Part shown: piece by piece, positions 6,893 to 14,284 of the stretch
How the letters are laid out: the number at the start of each line of letters is the position of its first letter
Position numbering within the stretch: the stretch's first letter is position 1
IMG/VR virus record: IMGVR_UViG_3300047673_000158
Coordinates: 19,412 to 83,411 of that record
DNA from: a virus
Length of the DNA stretch: 64,000 bases
Direction: 5' to 3' (one strand)
The notes under the pieces: model-generated
Seen by the model: the letters and a program-made list of their open reading frames with translations, nothing else
Told to the model about the DNA's origin: nothing
Database searches by the model: none
Program-made: the position numbers and the translations under genes

Positions 6893-7377
6893 TGGCTCGC
6901 ATAACAGCACAGCAAGCGGGCGGGGCGAACCGCGTTGCGTTTCTGGACATGATCGCGCATTCGGAAATCGGCGCGGCGCTGCTGGCGGAGTCGGACGACG
7001 GCTATAACGTGCTGGTGGGATCGACGCCAGCAAAGCCGCTGATTTTCCCGTCGTATGCAACGCATCCGAACGTGTTGAATCGGGCGCTGAATTCGACGGC
7101 GGCCGGGCGCTATCAATTGCTGTTCCGCTGGTTCAAGGCGTATGCGGCATTGCTGAAGCTAACGGATTTCAGCCCGCTGTCGCAAGACATGATTGCATTG
7201 CAGCAGATTCGCGAGCGGGGCGCATTTCCGCTGATCGACGCGGGCCAGTTCGAAACGGCCGTCGAGCGCTGTTCGAACATTTGGGCATCGCTGCCCGGCA
7301 ATTCGTATGGCCAGCATATGAACGATATCAAGGCGCTGAAAGTCGCTTTCGTTAATGCGGGCGGGGTGGCGGCATGA
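6892..7377 (+). CDS. R: lambda R-type endolysin (lytic transglycosylase)
   Basis: 161 aa, clearly of the phage lambda gpR family: AFLDMIAHSE, (Y)NVLVGS, STAAGRYQLL-RWF-AY, DFSPLSQD-IALQQI-ERGA and CSNIWASLPG-SYGQ all match. The catalytic Glu is E25. The enzyme cleaves peptidoglycan glycan strands with 1,6-anhydro product formation. No signal peptide is seen, so it needs the holin for export. It contains an exact copy of the dispersed palindrome at 7338-7350, which has been lost in unit B. Confidence 0.93.
   Translation: MARITAQQAGGANRVAFLDMIAHSEIGAALLAESDDGYNVLVGSTPAKPLIFPSYATHPNVLNRALNSTAAGRYQLLFRWFKAYAALLKLTDFSPLSQDMIALQQIRERGAFPLIDAGQFETAVERCSNIWASLPGNSYGQHMNDIKALKVAFVNAGGVAA
7338..7350. 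repeat. dispersed palindrome GAAAG-TCG-CTTTC
   Basis: Exact copy of the 13-bp element, inside the endolysin gene near its 3' end. Confidence 0.7.
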
Positions 7378-7682
7378 AAGACTTTCTGATTTTAATCGCG
7401 CTGTGCGGTGCGGTGATATTCGGAATTACTTCGTGTGAGCAATCGAAGTGGTATCAGGACAGCGAGAAATCGAGGCGCGAACAGGAAAGGCTTGATGCAA
7501 CACCGCACGTGATCCGTGAAGCGGACGGCTGCAAAGTGTACGCGTTCAAGTCGGGCGACAACTGGCATTACTTCACAAGATGCGCTGACGGCACAGTAAC
7601 GACAGAGCGCAACTATTCAGAACGGCACGGAAAGACGACCGTCCATAAATCCGAAACCATCGTTACGTCGGGGAACAGATGA
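7374..7682 (+). CDS. small putative lipoprotein
   Basis: 102 aa with an N-terminal hydrophobic segment ending in a lipobox-like GITSC, then a hydrophilic domain with DGCKVYAFKSGDNWHYFTRC, a pattern of small phage DUF4884-like proteins. It overlaps the endolysin by 4 bases. Absent from unit B, where the next gene directly follows the endolysin. A possible role in superinfection exclusion or envelope modification is only a guess. Confidence 0.55.
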   Translation: MKDFLILIALCGAVIFGITSCEQSKWYQDSEKSRREQERLDATPHVIREADGCKVYAFKSGDNWHYFTRCADGTVTTERNYSERHGKTTVHKSETIVTSGNR

Positions 7683-7804
7683 AGCAGGACGCAATTCTGG
7701 CGATGCTGTGTGGCGCAGTTTTCGTGGCCGGGTTGCTTACTGGCTATTTCGCAAAAGAGCCGGTGGCGAAGCCGGTTCATATCGTGAGGGTGATTCAGGC
7801 ATGA
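7679..7804 (+). CDS. small single-span membrane protein
   Basis: 41 aa: one transmembrane helix followed by GYFAKEPV-KPVH(I/V)VRV-QA. Start and stop overlap both neighbours by 4 bases (ATGA). Conserved in unit B (51557, 43 aa). Unknown role in the lysis cluster. Confidence 0.6.
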   Translation: MKQDAILAMLCGAVFVAGLLTGYFAKEPVAKPVHIVRVIQA

Positions 7805-8019
7805 AGCGAGCATTGATTGGCGCGGCAATCGGCAGCGTGTTGGCGCGCAAGAGTGGCACGGTTGTGTCCATGGGCGGCGAACCCGTTGGCCTAGCGCGAG
7901 CGGATTTCAAAGATCGCATTGCAGCCATGCAAATGCGCGGAACGATTCGGACGTGCGTTAAGAATGCGCGGCGTGAATACAACCGCATGGCGGGCAGCGA
8001 CAAACTGCCGAAGCCGTGA
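7801..8019 (+). CDS. conserved small basic protein of the lysis cluster
   Basis: 72 aa. The shared core is (S/D)FKDRIAAMQMRGTI-TC-KNARREYNR; the ends differ from the unit-B form (51685, 74 aa). Translationally coupled to both neighbours. Function unknown. Confidence 0.6.
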   Translation: MKRALIGAAIGSVLARKSGTVVSMGGEPVGLARADFKDRIAAMQMRGTIRTCVKNARREYNRMAGSDKLPKP

Positions 8020-8108
8020 TAGTCGCTTTCGCAATTGCAGTTCCGGTGGCGCTGGGGTTTGGCGCCTTCGTGTATCGGTTGACGGGGGAAATCACATGGC
8101 AGGACTGA
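8016..8108 (+). CDS. 30-aa membrane peptide
   Basis: GTG start overlapping the preceding stop, hydrophobic throughout (IVAFAIAVPVALGFGAFV), and ending 13 bases inside the Rz gene. The unit-B form (51906) has 28 aa with the same start. The conserved reading frame and coupling support a real gene. The GATAGTCGCTTTC element (8018-8030) forms its first codons. Confidence 0.5.
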   Translation: MIVAFAIAVPVALGFGAFVYRLTGEITWQD

Positions 8109-8563
8109 GCATTTACGCAAAGCTGGTGGCAGCGGCAATCGTGGCGCTGCTGATAGTCGCTTTCGGCTGGCATGAATACAAGGCCGGTGAAACGGCAGGC
8201 ATGGCAGCGGTGCAGCAGAAGTGGGACCGGCAAACGGCTGCTGTGAGCCAGGCAACCACGGTGGCAGTGACGGCAGCGGCGAGCGATGCGCTGGCGAATT
8301 ACAAGGCGGCTGGTGCGAGTGCGCAGCAGGCCGACGAACACAAGGCGCAGCAGGCTGCTGTGCGGGCCGATTTCAAATCACAGGTGCAGGACTATGCGAA
8401 TCATCATGATGGGGCAAACGCCGGGCAAGACGCGACCGGGAATGCTGGCTGCGCTGCTGGGCTTGGCGCTGACGGGCTGCGCATCTGGAACAGCGCCAAT
8501 GCAGCCGCTAACGGTGGTGGTGCCGTCAAGCCATCCGACAGTGCGGCAAGCGTTGCTCAATGA
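8096..8563 (+). CDS. Rz: Rz-type i-spanin
   Basis: 155 aa: N-terminal transmembrane helix (about residues 7-25) followed by a long Ala/Gln-rich periplasmic coiled-coil region. The spanin pair joins the inner and outer membranes at the last step of lysis. The o-spanin gene is embedded in its 3' half in another frame, the classical Rz/Rz1 arrangement. The C-terminal part is low-complexity and likely constrained by the overlapping gene. Confidence 0.8.
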   Translation: MAGLSIYAKLVAAAIVALLIVAFGWHEYKAGETAGMAAVQQKWDRQTAAVSQATTVAVTAAASDALANYKAAGASAQQADEHKAQQAAVRADFKSQVQDYANHHDGANAGQDATGNAGCAAGLGADGLRIWNSANAAANGGGAVKPSDSAASVAQ

Positions 8564-8717
8564 TTGCGCGAGCGTTGCGCCTGCTGCTAGTGGTCGCCTG
8601 GTTGACCTGCTATCCAATCACGTGGACGTGGCGCTGGCATTGGCGGATTGTCGGAGAAGTAAGGCTGATCTGGCCGAAGCGCTCAAAGCGCAAAAAGGTA
8701 TTGACATTGTGCCGTGA
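8394..8717 (+). CDS. Rz1: Rz1-type o-spanin lipoprotein
   Basis: 107 aa. Signal peptide with lipobox LALTGC (Cys29). It starts inside the Rz gene in a different frame and runs 154 bases beyond it. The body (ALLNDCASVAPAASGRLVDLLSNHVDVA-ALADC) is strongly conserved in unit B (52287). It is longer than minimal Rz1 proteins, with a helical rather than a proline-rich body. Confidence 0.75.
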   Translation: MRIIMMGQTPGKTRPGMLAALLGLALTGCASGTAPMQPLTVVVPSSHPTVRQALLNDCASVAPAASGRLVDLLSNHVDVALALADCRRSKADLAEALKAQKGIDIVP

Positions 8718-9025
8718 CGTGCCGCTGGCCGTTCGCTATTCGCGAATGGCGAATACACGAACCACGTGAAGCGGCGGCCGTCAAGCGATATGTGTAGTTA
8801 TCCATAGGCAGGGCAGGTTATCCACAGCAGAAGCGCACCATGGTGGTGCATTGTGGATAACCTGTGGATAAGTGGGTCCTTCCGGGCGGCACTGGCATGC
8901 GGGGGCCAAGCACGCGCGGGGTTGAAATTCTCCGAGCGTTTTTCAAACTCAAACTATCACTATCTGGCATTTGTCAAGTGTTTGAGCGTTAACGATAAAA
9001 GCATTTTTTCGAGATAGTAAACGCC
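8718..9025. other. noncoding region: palindromes, DnaA-box cluster and probable cos site
   Basis: A gene-free stretch of 308 bases between the lysis and packaging genes. It contains a near-perfect 22-bp palindrome (8732-8753), the DnaA-box array (8798-8871), GGGTCCTTCC (8874-8883), GGGGCCAAGCAC, TTGTCAAGTG (about 8975) and GTTAACGATAAA just before the small terminase gene. The last four blocks are conserved in unit B (52821-52960). In lambda-like phages cos lies directly upstream of the small terminase gene, so the packaging cut site is expected in 8872-9000. Confidence 0.5.
8798..8871. promoter_or_regulatory. ordered DnaA-box cluster around a palindrome; candidate replication origin
   Basis: TTATCCATA (8798-8806) and TTATCCACA (8818-8826) face two inverse boxes TGTGGATAA (8852-8860 and 8863-8871), with the GCACCA/TGGTGC palindrome (8835-8849) between them. 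Spacings of 20 and 11 bases are identical in unit B (52747, 52767, 52801, 52812), where all four boxes are exact. Host DnaA binding is inferred from the box sequence. Confidence 0.6.
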
Positions 9026-9538
9026 ATGGCTGAATCGGCACGGGGAACCGTCGTAAATCGCGCAGGGCTGGCCGAAATCTTCGGCGTGGCGCTAACCACT
9101 ATCGACACCTGGGTGAAGGCCGGCTGCCCCGTTATGCAACGCGGCGGCCGAGGTGTTGAATGGCGCTTCGACACCGCCGCCGTGGCCCGCTGGCGCACCG
9201 ACGACGCCGCCCAGCGCGCGAAGGGCGACGTTCCAGACGATGCCGACAAGCTGGAACTGCGCAAGCTGGCCGCCGAAACGATGGTGGCCGAATTAAAGCT
9301 GGCCACCGCGCGCGGCGAAGTTGCGCCCGTGGCAGAGTTTGAGAAGGCCACCGCACGGTTAATGGCGACGATACGGGCTAACGTGCTGAACGTCGCGCCG
9401 CGCGCCGTCCTGCGCCTTCTAGCAGAAACGGACGAAACAACGTTTAAACGGGTTTTGCGCGAGGAATTGGCGCTGGCGCTTGAGCAATCGGCAGAAGCTC
9501 CGCTGGAACTGGACGAAGACGGGGAATCGGACGAATGA
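9026..9538 (+). CDS. terminase small subunit (Nu1-like)
   Basis: 170 aa. The N-terminal winged-helix DNA-binding region (residues 8-55: LAEIFGVALTTIDTWVKAGCPV ... FDTAAVARW) is typical of lambda Nu1; a helical part and an acidic C-terminus (for the large subunit) follow. It recognises cos and starts packaging. It overlaps the following HNH gene by 4 bases. Confidence 0.88.
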   Translation: MAESARGTVVNRAGLAEIFGVALTTIDTWVKAGCPVMQRGGRGVEWRFDTAAVARWRTDDAAQRAKGDVPDDADKLELRKLAAETMVAELKLATARGEVAPVAEFEKATARLMATIRANVLNVAPRAVLRLLAETDETTFKRVLREELALALEQSAEAPLELDEDGESDE

Positions 9539-10116
9539 AACGCGGGGAAGCGAAATCGTTAGGGCTAACTCATTATTCGACGGGCAAGCCATGTAAGGCA
9601 GGGCATATTTCAGCGCGGCGGGTTCAAGACGGCGTTTGCTCAATGTGCGCCGTGGAAAATTCAAGGGCTTGGCGCGGAAAGTACCCTGAAAGAAAAAAGG
9701 CAGTATCGCGTGCCGAATACGATAAAAACCGAGAAAAATACTCGGCGCGGCAGCGCCAAGCAAGGGGTGTAATGAAAGAAAATATCGCGCTAAGGCAGCG
9801 CGATTATTACCTTTCAAACAAGGGAAATTTTTACTCTGCTGTGTGGAGACGGCGTGCGGCGAAACTTCGCGCAATACCAGCGTGGTATGGCGAGTTAGAT
9901 AGTCTCGTGATGATCGAAGCGGCTGATTTATGCGCTATTCGACAGCAAACAACGGGAGTTAGTTGGCATGTTGACCACATGGTGCCGCTTCAGGCCAGAA
10001 ACGCATGTGGGCTGCACTGCGCAGAAAACGTGCAAGTAATCCCGGCGAAAATGAACATCGCAAAGCGCAACCATATGCGATTGACGCAGCCGCTTGAATG
10101 GCTGAAGCACATTTGA
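9535..10116 (+). CDS. HNH endonuclease inserted between the terminase genes
   Basis: 193 aa. Cys pairs near residues 20 and 35-38, a Lys/Arg-rich middle, and an HNH core at residues 145-180 (WHVDHMVPL ... CAENVQVIPAKMNIAKRN). The DNA is visibly richer in A/T than its neighbours, a sign of recent transfer. In unit B this position is taken by a 72-aa gene, so the HNH gene is optional. It could be a homing endonuclease or a packaging helper like the HNH proteins of cos phages; its absence from B favours the mobile option. Confidence 0.85.
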   Translation: MKRGEAKSLGLTHYSTGKPCKAGHISARRVQDGVCSMCAVENSRAWRGKYPERKKAVSRAEYDKNREKYSARQRQARGVMKENIALRQRDYYLSNKGNFYSAVWRRRAAKLRAIPAWYGELDSLVMIEAADLCAIRQQTTGVSWHVDHMVPLQARNACGLHCAENVQVIPAKMNIAKRNHMRLTQPLEWLKHI

Positions 10117-10129
10117 GAAAGCCACTTTC
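10117..10129. repeat. dispersed palindrome abutting the large terminase start
   Basis: Exact GAAAG-CCA-CTTTC, ending one base before the ATG at 10130. Unit B has the same element in the same place (53711-53723) although the upstream gene is unrelated. Confidence 0.75.
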
Positions 10130-12163
10130 ATGAACCACCCATTCAGCAACCTGGATGCCGTAGTTGCAGCAGCCAGCCGCGCCGCGCAAAACCTAATTCC
10201 GCCCGCCGAAATGAAGCCCAGCGAGTGGGCGGAAAAGAATATCCGAATCCCAATCGGAAACGCAGTTCCGGGTCCAATCAATTTCGACAATGCGCCATAC
10301 CAAAGGGGCATGATTGATTGCGTAGTTGAGCCTGGCATTAAGCGCGTTACTTTTCAGACCGGCGCGCAATTAGGCAAGACCACTACACAACAATGCATTA
10401 CGGGCTACTTCATCGACCACGACCCGCGTTCGCAGATTTTCGTCATGCCAACGCAGAACGACGTGCAGACATTCCAGCAAACGAAATTGGTTCCAATGTT
10501 GGAAGCCAATCCGCGCATTACGCGAAAGCTGGCAAAGGCGCGCGGACGCGAAGGCGTCAACAATTCGAGAATGATTAGTTTTGTTGGCGGGTTCCTGATG
10601 TTTTCATGGGCAGGCAGCCCGCGCACCCTTCGCGGACGATCTGCGCCGATTACCCAAGCCGATGAAATCGACGGCATGGAAATGATTGAAGGCGAAGGCG
10701 ATCCGCTGGAACTGCTGGACCAGCGCGCGGCCACTTTCGGCGACCTGGCGATTAACACGGCATCAAGCACGCCGACAATCAAGGGAATTTCGAGAATTGA
10801 AAAGCGCTTTCTGGCGGGCGATCAACGGCGTTATTTTGTTCCGTGCCCGGATTGCGACGAGCCGCAATATTTGAAGTGGACGCAGGTTTTTTGGGACGGC
10901 CGCGACGCGCCAGAAGCCGAACAACACCCGCACACCGCGCGCTATGTGTGTGAGCATTGCGGCAGCATGTGGAACGACGGCCAGCGCGTGGCGGCGATTC
11001 GAAACGCAGAGAAAAACGGTGGCGGCTGGAAGGCGGCGAATCCGTTCAAGGGCCACGCGTCATTTCATGCGCCGGAAATGCTTTCGACGTTCCGCAAGCT
11101 GGGCGACATTGTCCAGTCGTATTTGAATAAGCTGGCCGCTGGCGATTTGCAATCTTTCGTCAACGTTTCTTTGGGCGAATGTTTCGAGGAAACCGCCGAA
11201 CAGGCCGACCCGGATTCACTCTGCGCGCGCCGGGAAGTGTACGCGGCGCAGGTGCCAATGCACGGCCTTTATCTGACGTGCGGCGTGGACATGCAAACCG
11301 ACCGGCTGGAAGTCGAAATAGTGGCCTGGGGGCTGTTCGAACAGTCATGGTCTGTCGCTTACCGCGTGCTGTACGGCGATCCGCTATCGGGCGACGTGTG
11401 GAACGACCTGGACGACCTGCTGGCCGAAGAATTCCAGCATGAAAGCGGCGCGCTGCTATCCATCCAGGCAACCACCGTGGACACGGGCGGCACGACGGGT
11501 TACACCCAGGCCGCCTATGAATACATTCGCGCCCGCCGCGCCCGAAAGATATTCGCTATCAAGGGCATTCCGGGCTGGGGTCGCGCCATTGTCGAGAAGC
11601 CGCAGCGCAAGCAATCCGGCAAACACAGCCGGAAAGTCGATTTGTACCAGGTGGGCGTGGACGAAGCGAAGCTGGTTGTTATGCGCCGACTTGCAATGAA
11701 GCGCGAAGGGCCGGGTTATTGCCACTTTCCGGCCGACGAAGACCACGGCGAAGACTATTTCAAGCAATTAACGGCTGAAAAGCTGAAAACCCGCTTCGTG
11801 CGGGGCTTCCCGGTGCGCGAGTGGCACAAGGGCGACAAGGTGCGAAACGAGGCTTTGGACTGCCGCGTGTACGCCATGGCAGCCCTAAAAATCATGAATC
11901 CATCATTGCGCCAGCTTGCAAAACGGCTGATTTTGAACCCGGAAACGCAGACATGGGCGCCCGTGGCCGACAATCCGGCCGAAATCGCGCCGATTCAGCC
12001 CGAAAAGCCACGCCCACTGCCCAAACCGACGCCGAAGCCCGTTAAGGCGGCAGAAAACCCCGCCGTGGCTAAGGAACAAGCGCCCAGCGAAACTAGGCCC
12101 ATTAAACGGGCGAAATCGCTAACCGCAGGCAGGCGCCGTGGGGGATTCGCCACCAACTGGTGA
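10130..12163 (+). CDS. terminase large subunit, GpA family
   Basis: 677 aa. Packaging motor and nuclease of the lambda gpA family. Walker A-like TGAQLGKTT (77-85), Walker B region ITQADEID (174-181), a zinc-ribbon with Cys pairs CPDC (239-242) and CEHC (274-277), and a C-terminal nuclease domain starting at CGVDMQTDRLEVEI. The C-terminus is proline-rich and basic. The same length in unit B from the equivalent ATG supports the start. Confidence 0.93.
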   Translation: MNHPFSNLDAVVAAASRAAQNLIPPAEMKPSEWAEKNIRIPIGNAVPGPINFDNAPYQRGMIDCVVEPGIKRVTFQTGAQLGKTTTQQCITGYFIDHDPRSQIFVMPTQNDVQTFQQTKLVPMLEANPRITRKLAKARGREGVNNSRMISFVGGFLMFSWAGSPRTLRGRSAPITQADEIDGMEMIEGEGDPLELLDQRAATFGDLAINTASSTPTIKGISRIEKRFLAGDQRRYFVPCPDCDEPQYLKWTQVFWDGRDAPEAEQHPHTARYVCEHCGSMWNDGQRVAAIRNAEKNGGGWKAANPFKGHASFHAPEMLSTFRKLGDIVQSYLNKLAAGDLQSFVNVSLGECFEETAEQADPDSLCARREVYAAQVPMHGLYLTCGVDMQTDRLEVEIVAWGLFEQSWSVAYRVLYGDPLSGDVWNDLDDLLAEEFQHESGALLSIQATTVDTGGTTGYTQAAYEYIRARRARKIFAIKGIPGWGRAIVEKPQRKQSGKHSRKVDLYQVGVDEAKLVVMRRLAMKREGPGYCHFPADEDHGEDYFKQLTAEKLKTRFVRGFPVREWHKGDKVRNEALDCRVYAMAALKIMNPSLRQLAKRLILNPETQTWAPVADNPAEIAPIQPEKPRPLPKPTPKPVKAAENPAVAKEQAPSETRPIKRAKSLTAGRRRGGFATNW

Positions 12164-12167
12164 CGTA

Positions 12168-12698
12168 ATGCAGGGGCAATTTCCGAACAGCATCCGTGCT
12201 GGCGTGACGTTTTCGCGCACCGTGTGCCTGAAACAGTACCAAGCGCCCCTGTGGGCGCTTTCTGTGCTGCTGCGCGGACCAAAGGCTATTGATTTTTCCA
12301 GCGCGCCTTCGGGCAGTGACCACCTTCTGACGGTGGACGCCGCGACCACGGCGACGTGGCCCGCCGGGGATTACGTTTTTTCCATGCGCGCCGTGTCGAG
12401 CGGCACCGTAATGGAAGTCGAATCCGGGCTGGTGACGGTTCAGCCCGACATTGCCGCGATGGCTGACGGCACCGACACCCGCGTGCACGCCCAGCGTGTC
12501 CTGGATGCCGTCGAAGCGGTGCTGGAGAAGCGCGCAACGCAGGATCAAATGCGCTACGCCATCAATAACCGCGAGTTGTGGCGCACGCCCATTGCCGACC
12601 TGATGGCCCTGCGGAATTTCTACAAAAGCGAACTGCGCCGCATGAAGGCCGCCCAGCGTGGCCGCCTGTTTGGCGACCAGGTAAAGGTGATTCTCTAA
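12168..12698 (+). CDS. gpW-like head completion protein with an N-terminal beta domain
   Basis: 176 aa. Residues 1-105 look like a small beta-sandwich; residues 110-176 (VLDAVEAVLEKRATQDQMRYAINN ... ALRNFYKSELRRMKAAQRG) resemble lambda gpW, which closes the head and prepares tail joining. The position between gpA and portal is exactly that of lambda W. The ATG at 12168 lies just after the terminase stop; an in-frame GTG at 12138 overlapping it is possible. It overlaps the portal start by 1 base. Confidence 0.6.
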   Translation: MQGQFPNSIRAGVTFSRTVCLKQYQAPLWALSVLLRGPKAIDFSSAPSGSDHLLTVDAATTATWPAGDYVFSMRAVSSGTVMEVESGLVTVQPDIAAMADGTDTRVHAQRVLDAVEAVLEKRATQDQMRYAINNRELWRTPIADLMALRNFYKSELRRMKAAQRGRLFGDQVKVIL

Positions 12699-14278
12699 TG
12701 GGAATGTTCGATTTCATTCGCTCGCGTGGGCTGATGCCCGCCCGCGCCGTCGAAATGCCGTCCACCACGCCACCTTCGCGCCCGGCGCGCGCCCTTCGCG
12801 CTGCTGGCCGCGCGATCCGTTCCGCGATGCAGTTCAATGCTGCGGGCTTTGACCGTTTAAACGCAACATGGACCGGCACGGCGCTGCCCGCTGACTGGAT
12901 CATTACGAGGAACTATCGCCCACTTGTCGCGCGTTCGCGCGAACAGGCGATGAACAACGACTATGCGCGGGCGTTCCTGCGCATGTGTAGCCAGAACATC
13001 GTGGGGCCGAAAGGCATAACCATGAAAGCCGCTTTCCAGAAAGCGGACGGCAGCCACGACGCTGACACCAGCCGGGCGCTGAAGGCCGCATGGGAACAGT
13101 GGGGCCACAAAAGCACGGCTGACGTGGCGGGCAAAAAGTCGTGGCGCGCTATCCAGCGCTTGCTGGTTAAAAGCGCGGTGCAGGACGGTGAATTTTTCCT
13201 GCGCATCGTGACGGGCAAAGACGCCGGAAAGTGGGGTTTCGCGGTGCAGGTGATCGACCCGCTGCGGGTGCCTGTCGATTACAACGTGGACCGCTACAAC
13301 CAAAGCAACTTCATTCGCCACGGCATCGAATTTACCCGCTTCGGCCGCCCGGTGGCCTACCACCTTTCGACGGTGGACGACGGCGAAGCCGAATATGAGT
13401 ATGCGGGCGTCGGTTACACGACCGTACCGGCCGACCAGATGGTGCACGGCTTCCTGGAAGACATGGTGGGCCAGAAGCGCGGACTGCCCTGGATGGCCAC
13501 GGCGCTGTTTCGTATGCGGAATATGGGCGCATTCGAAGACGCGGCAATCATCAACGCCCGTGTCGGCGCGTCAAAAATGGGCTTCGTCCAGTGGAAGGAA
13601 GGGCAGGCGCCTGAATTTGAAGACGGCGACGACCCGACGAGCCTGGAATTCGACGCTGAACCGGGCTCATTCAACGTGCTGCCAGAAGGCGCGGAAATGA
13701 AGGAATGGCTGCCGCAATACCCCAGCGGCGAGTTCCTTCCCGTGTTCAAAACTCTGCTGCGCGGCGCAAGCGCTGGCTTTGGTGTTTCGTATAACAACCT
13801 GGCCAGCGACCTGGAAGGCGTCAATTTTTCGAGTATCCGCCAGGGCACGCTGGACGAACGCGAACACTGGAAAGAGTTGCAGGAATGGCTTATTGAAGAC
13901 GCCATTCAGCCGGTGCAGGAAGCGTGGCTGCGCTATTCGCTGCTGAAAGGGCGAATCAAGGTTAAAGGAAAGCCGCTTTCACCTGCGCTTCTGGACGAAC
14001 TGCAAGGCGCGATTAGCTGGCAGCCGCGCCGCTGGCAGTGGATCGACCCAACGGCCGACGTAGCCGCCGCCGTGGAGTCGAAAAACAACCTGCTAACCAG
14101 CGCCGGGCGAATCATCCGTGAATGGGGCGGCGACCCTGACGAAATCTTTGCAGACATTGCCGCAGACATTAAGGCGATGGAAGCCGCTGGCATTGACGAG
14201 AAATACATTCTGGCATCCATGGGCCAGGCGCTTGCGCCGCCGCCCGTGGCGTCAGAAGGCAGCCACCCGAACAGCTAA
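12698..14278 (+). CDS. portal protein, lambda gpB family
   Basis: 526 aa, typical of Phage_portal_2. Recognisable blocks are ARAFLRMCSQNIVGPKGI, QDGEFFLR, QVIDPLRVP, GIEF-R-GRPVAYHL, GLPWMATALFRMRN and FPVFKTLLRG-like segments. It forms the dodecameric ring at the head vertex and is the docking site for terminase. ATG overlaps the stop of the previous gene. Two exact copies of the dispersed palindrome lie in the gene. Confidence 0.9.
   Translation: MGMFDFIRSRGLMPARAVEMPSTTPPSRPARALRAAGRAIRSAMQFNAAGFDRLNATWTGTALPADWIITRNYRPLVARSREQAMNNDYARAFLRMCSQNIVGPKGITMKAAFQKADGSHDADTSRALKAAWEQWGHKSTADVAGKKSWRAIQRLLVKSAVQDGEFFLRIVTGKDAGKWGFAVQVIDPLRVPVDYNVDRYNQSNFIRHGIEFTRFGRPVAYHLSTVDDGEAEYEYAGVGYTTVPADQMVHGFLEDMVGQKRGLPWMATALFRMRNMGAFEDAAIINARVGASKMGFVQWKEGQAPEFEDGDDPTSLEFDAEPGSFNVLPEGAEMKEWLPQYPSGEFLPVFKTLLRGASAGFGVSYNNLASDLEGVNFSSIRQGTLDEREHWKELQEWLIEDAIQPVQEAWLRYSLLKGRIKVKGKPLSPALLDELQGAISWQPRRWQWIDPTADVAAAVESKNNLLTSAGRIIREWGGDPDEIFADIAADIKAMEAAGIDEKYILASMGQALAPPPVASEGSHPNS
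13024..13036. repeat. dispersed palindrome GAAAG-CCG-CTTTC
   Basis: Exact copy inside the portal gene; kept in unit B at 56618. Confidence 0.7.
13968..13980. repeat. dispersed palindrome GAAAG-CCG-CTTTC
   Basis: Exact copy inside the portal gene; kept in unit B at 57563. Confidence 0.7.
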
Positions 14279-14284
14279 GACACC

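Noticed and set aside
9535-9700. HNH gene as an intron or intein
   Set aside because: Terminase genes on both sides are complete and unsplit, so it is a free-standing gene between them.
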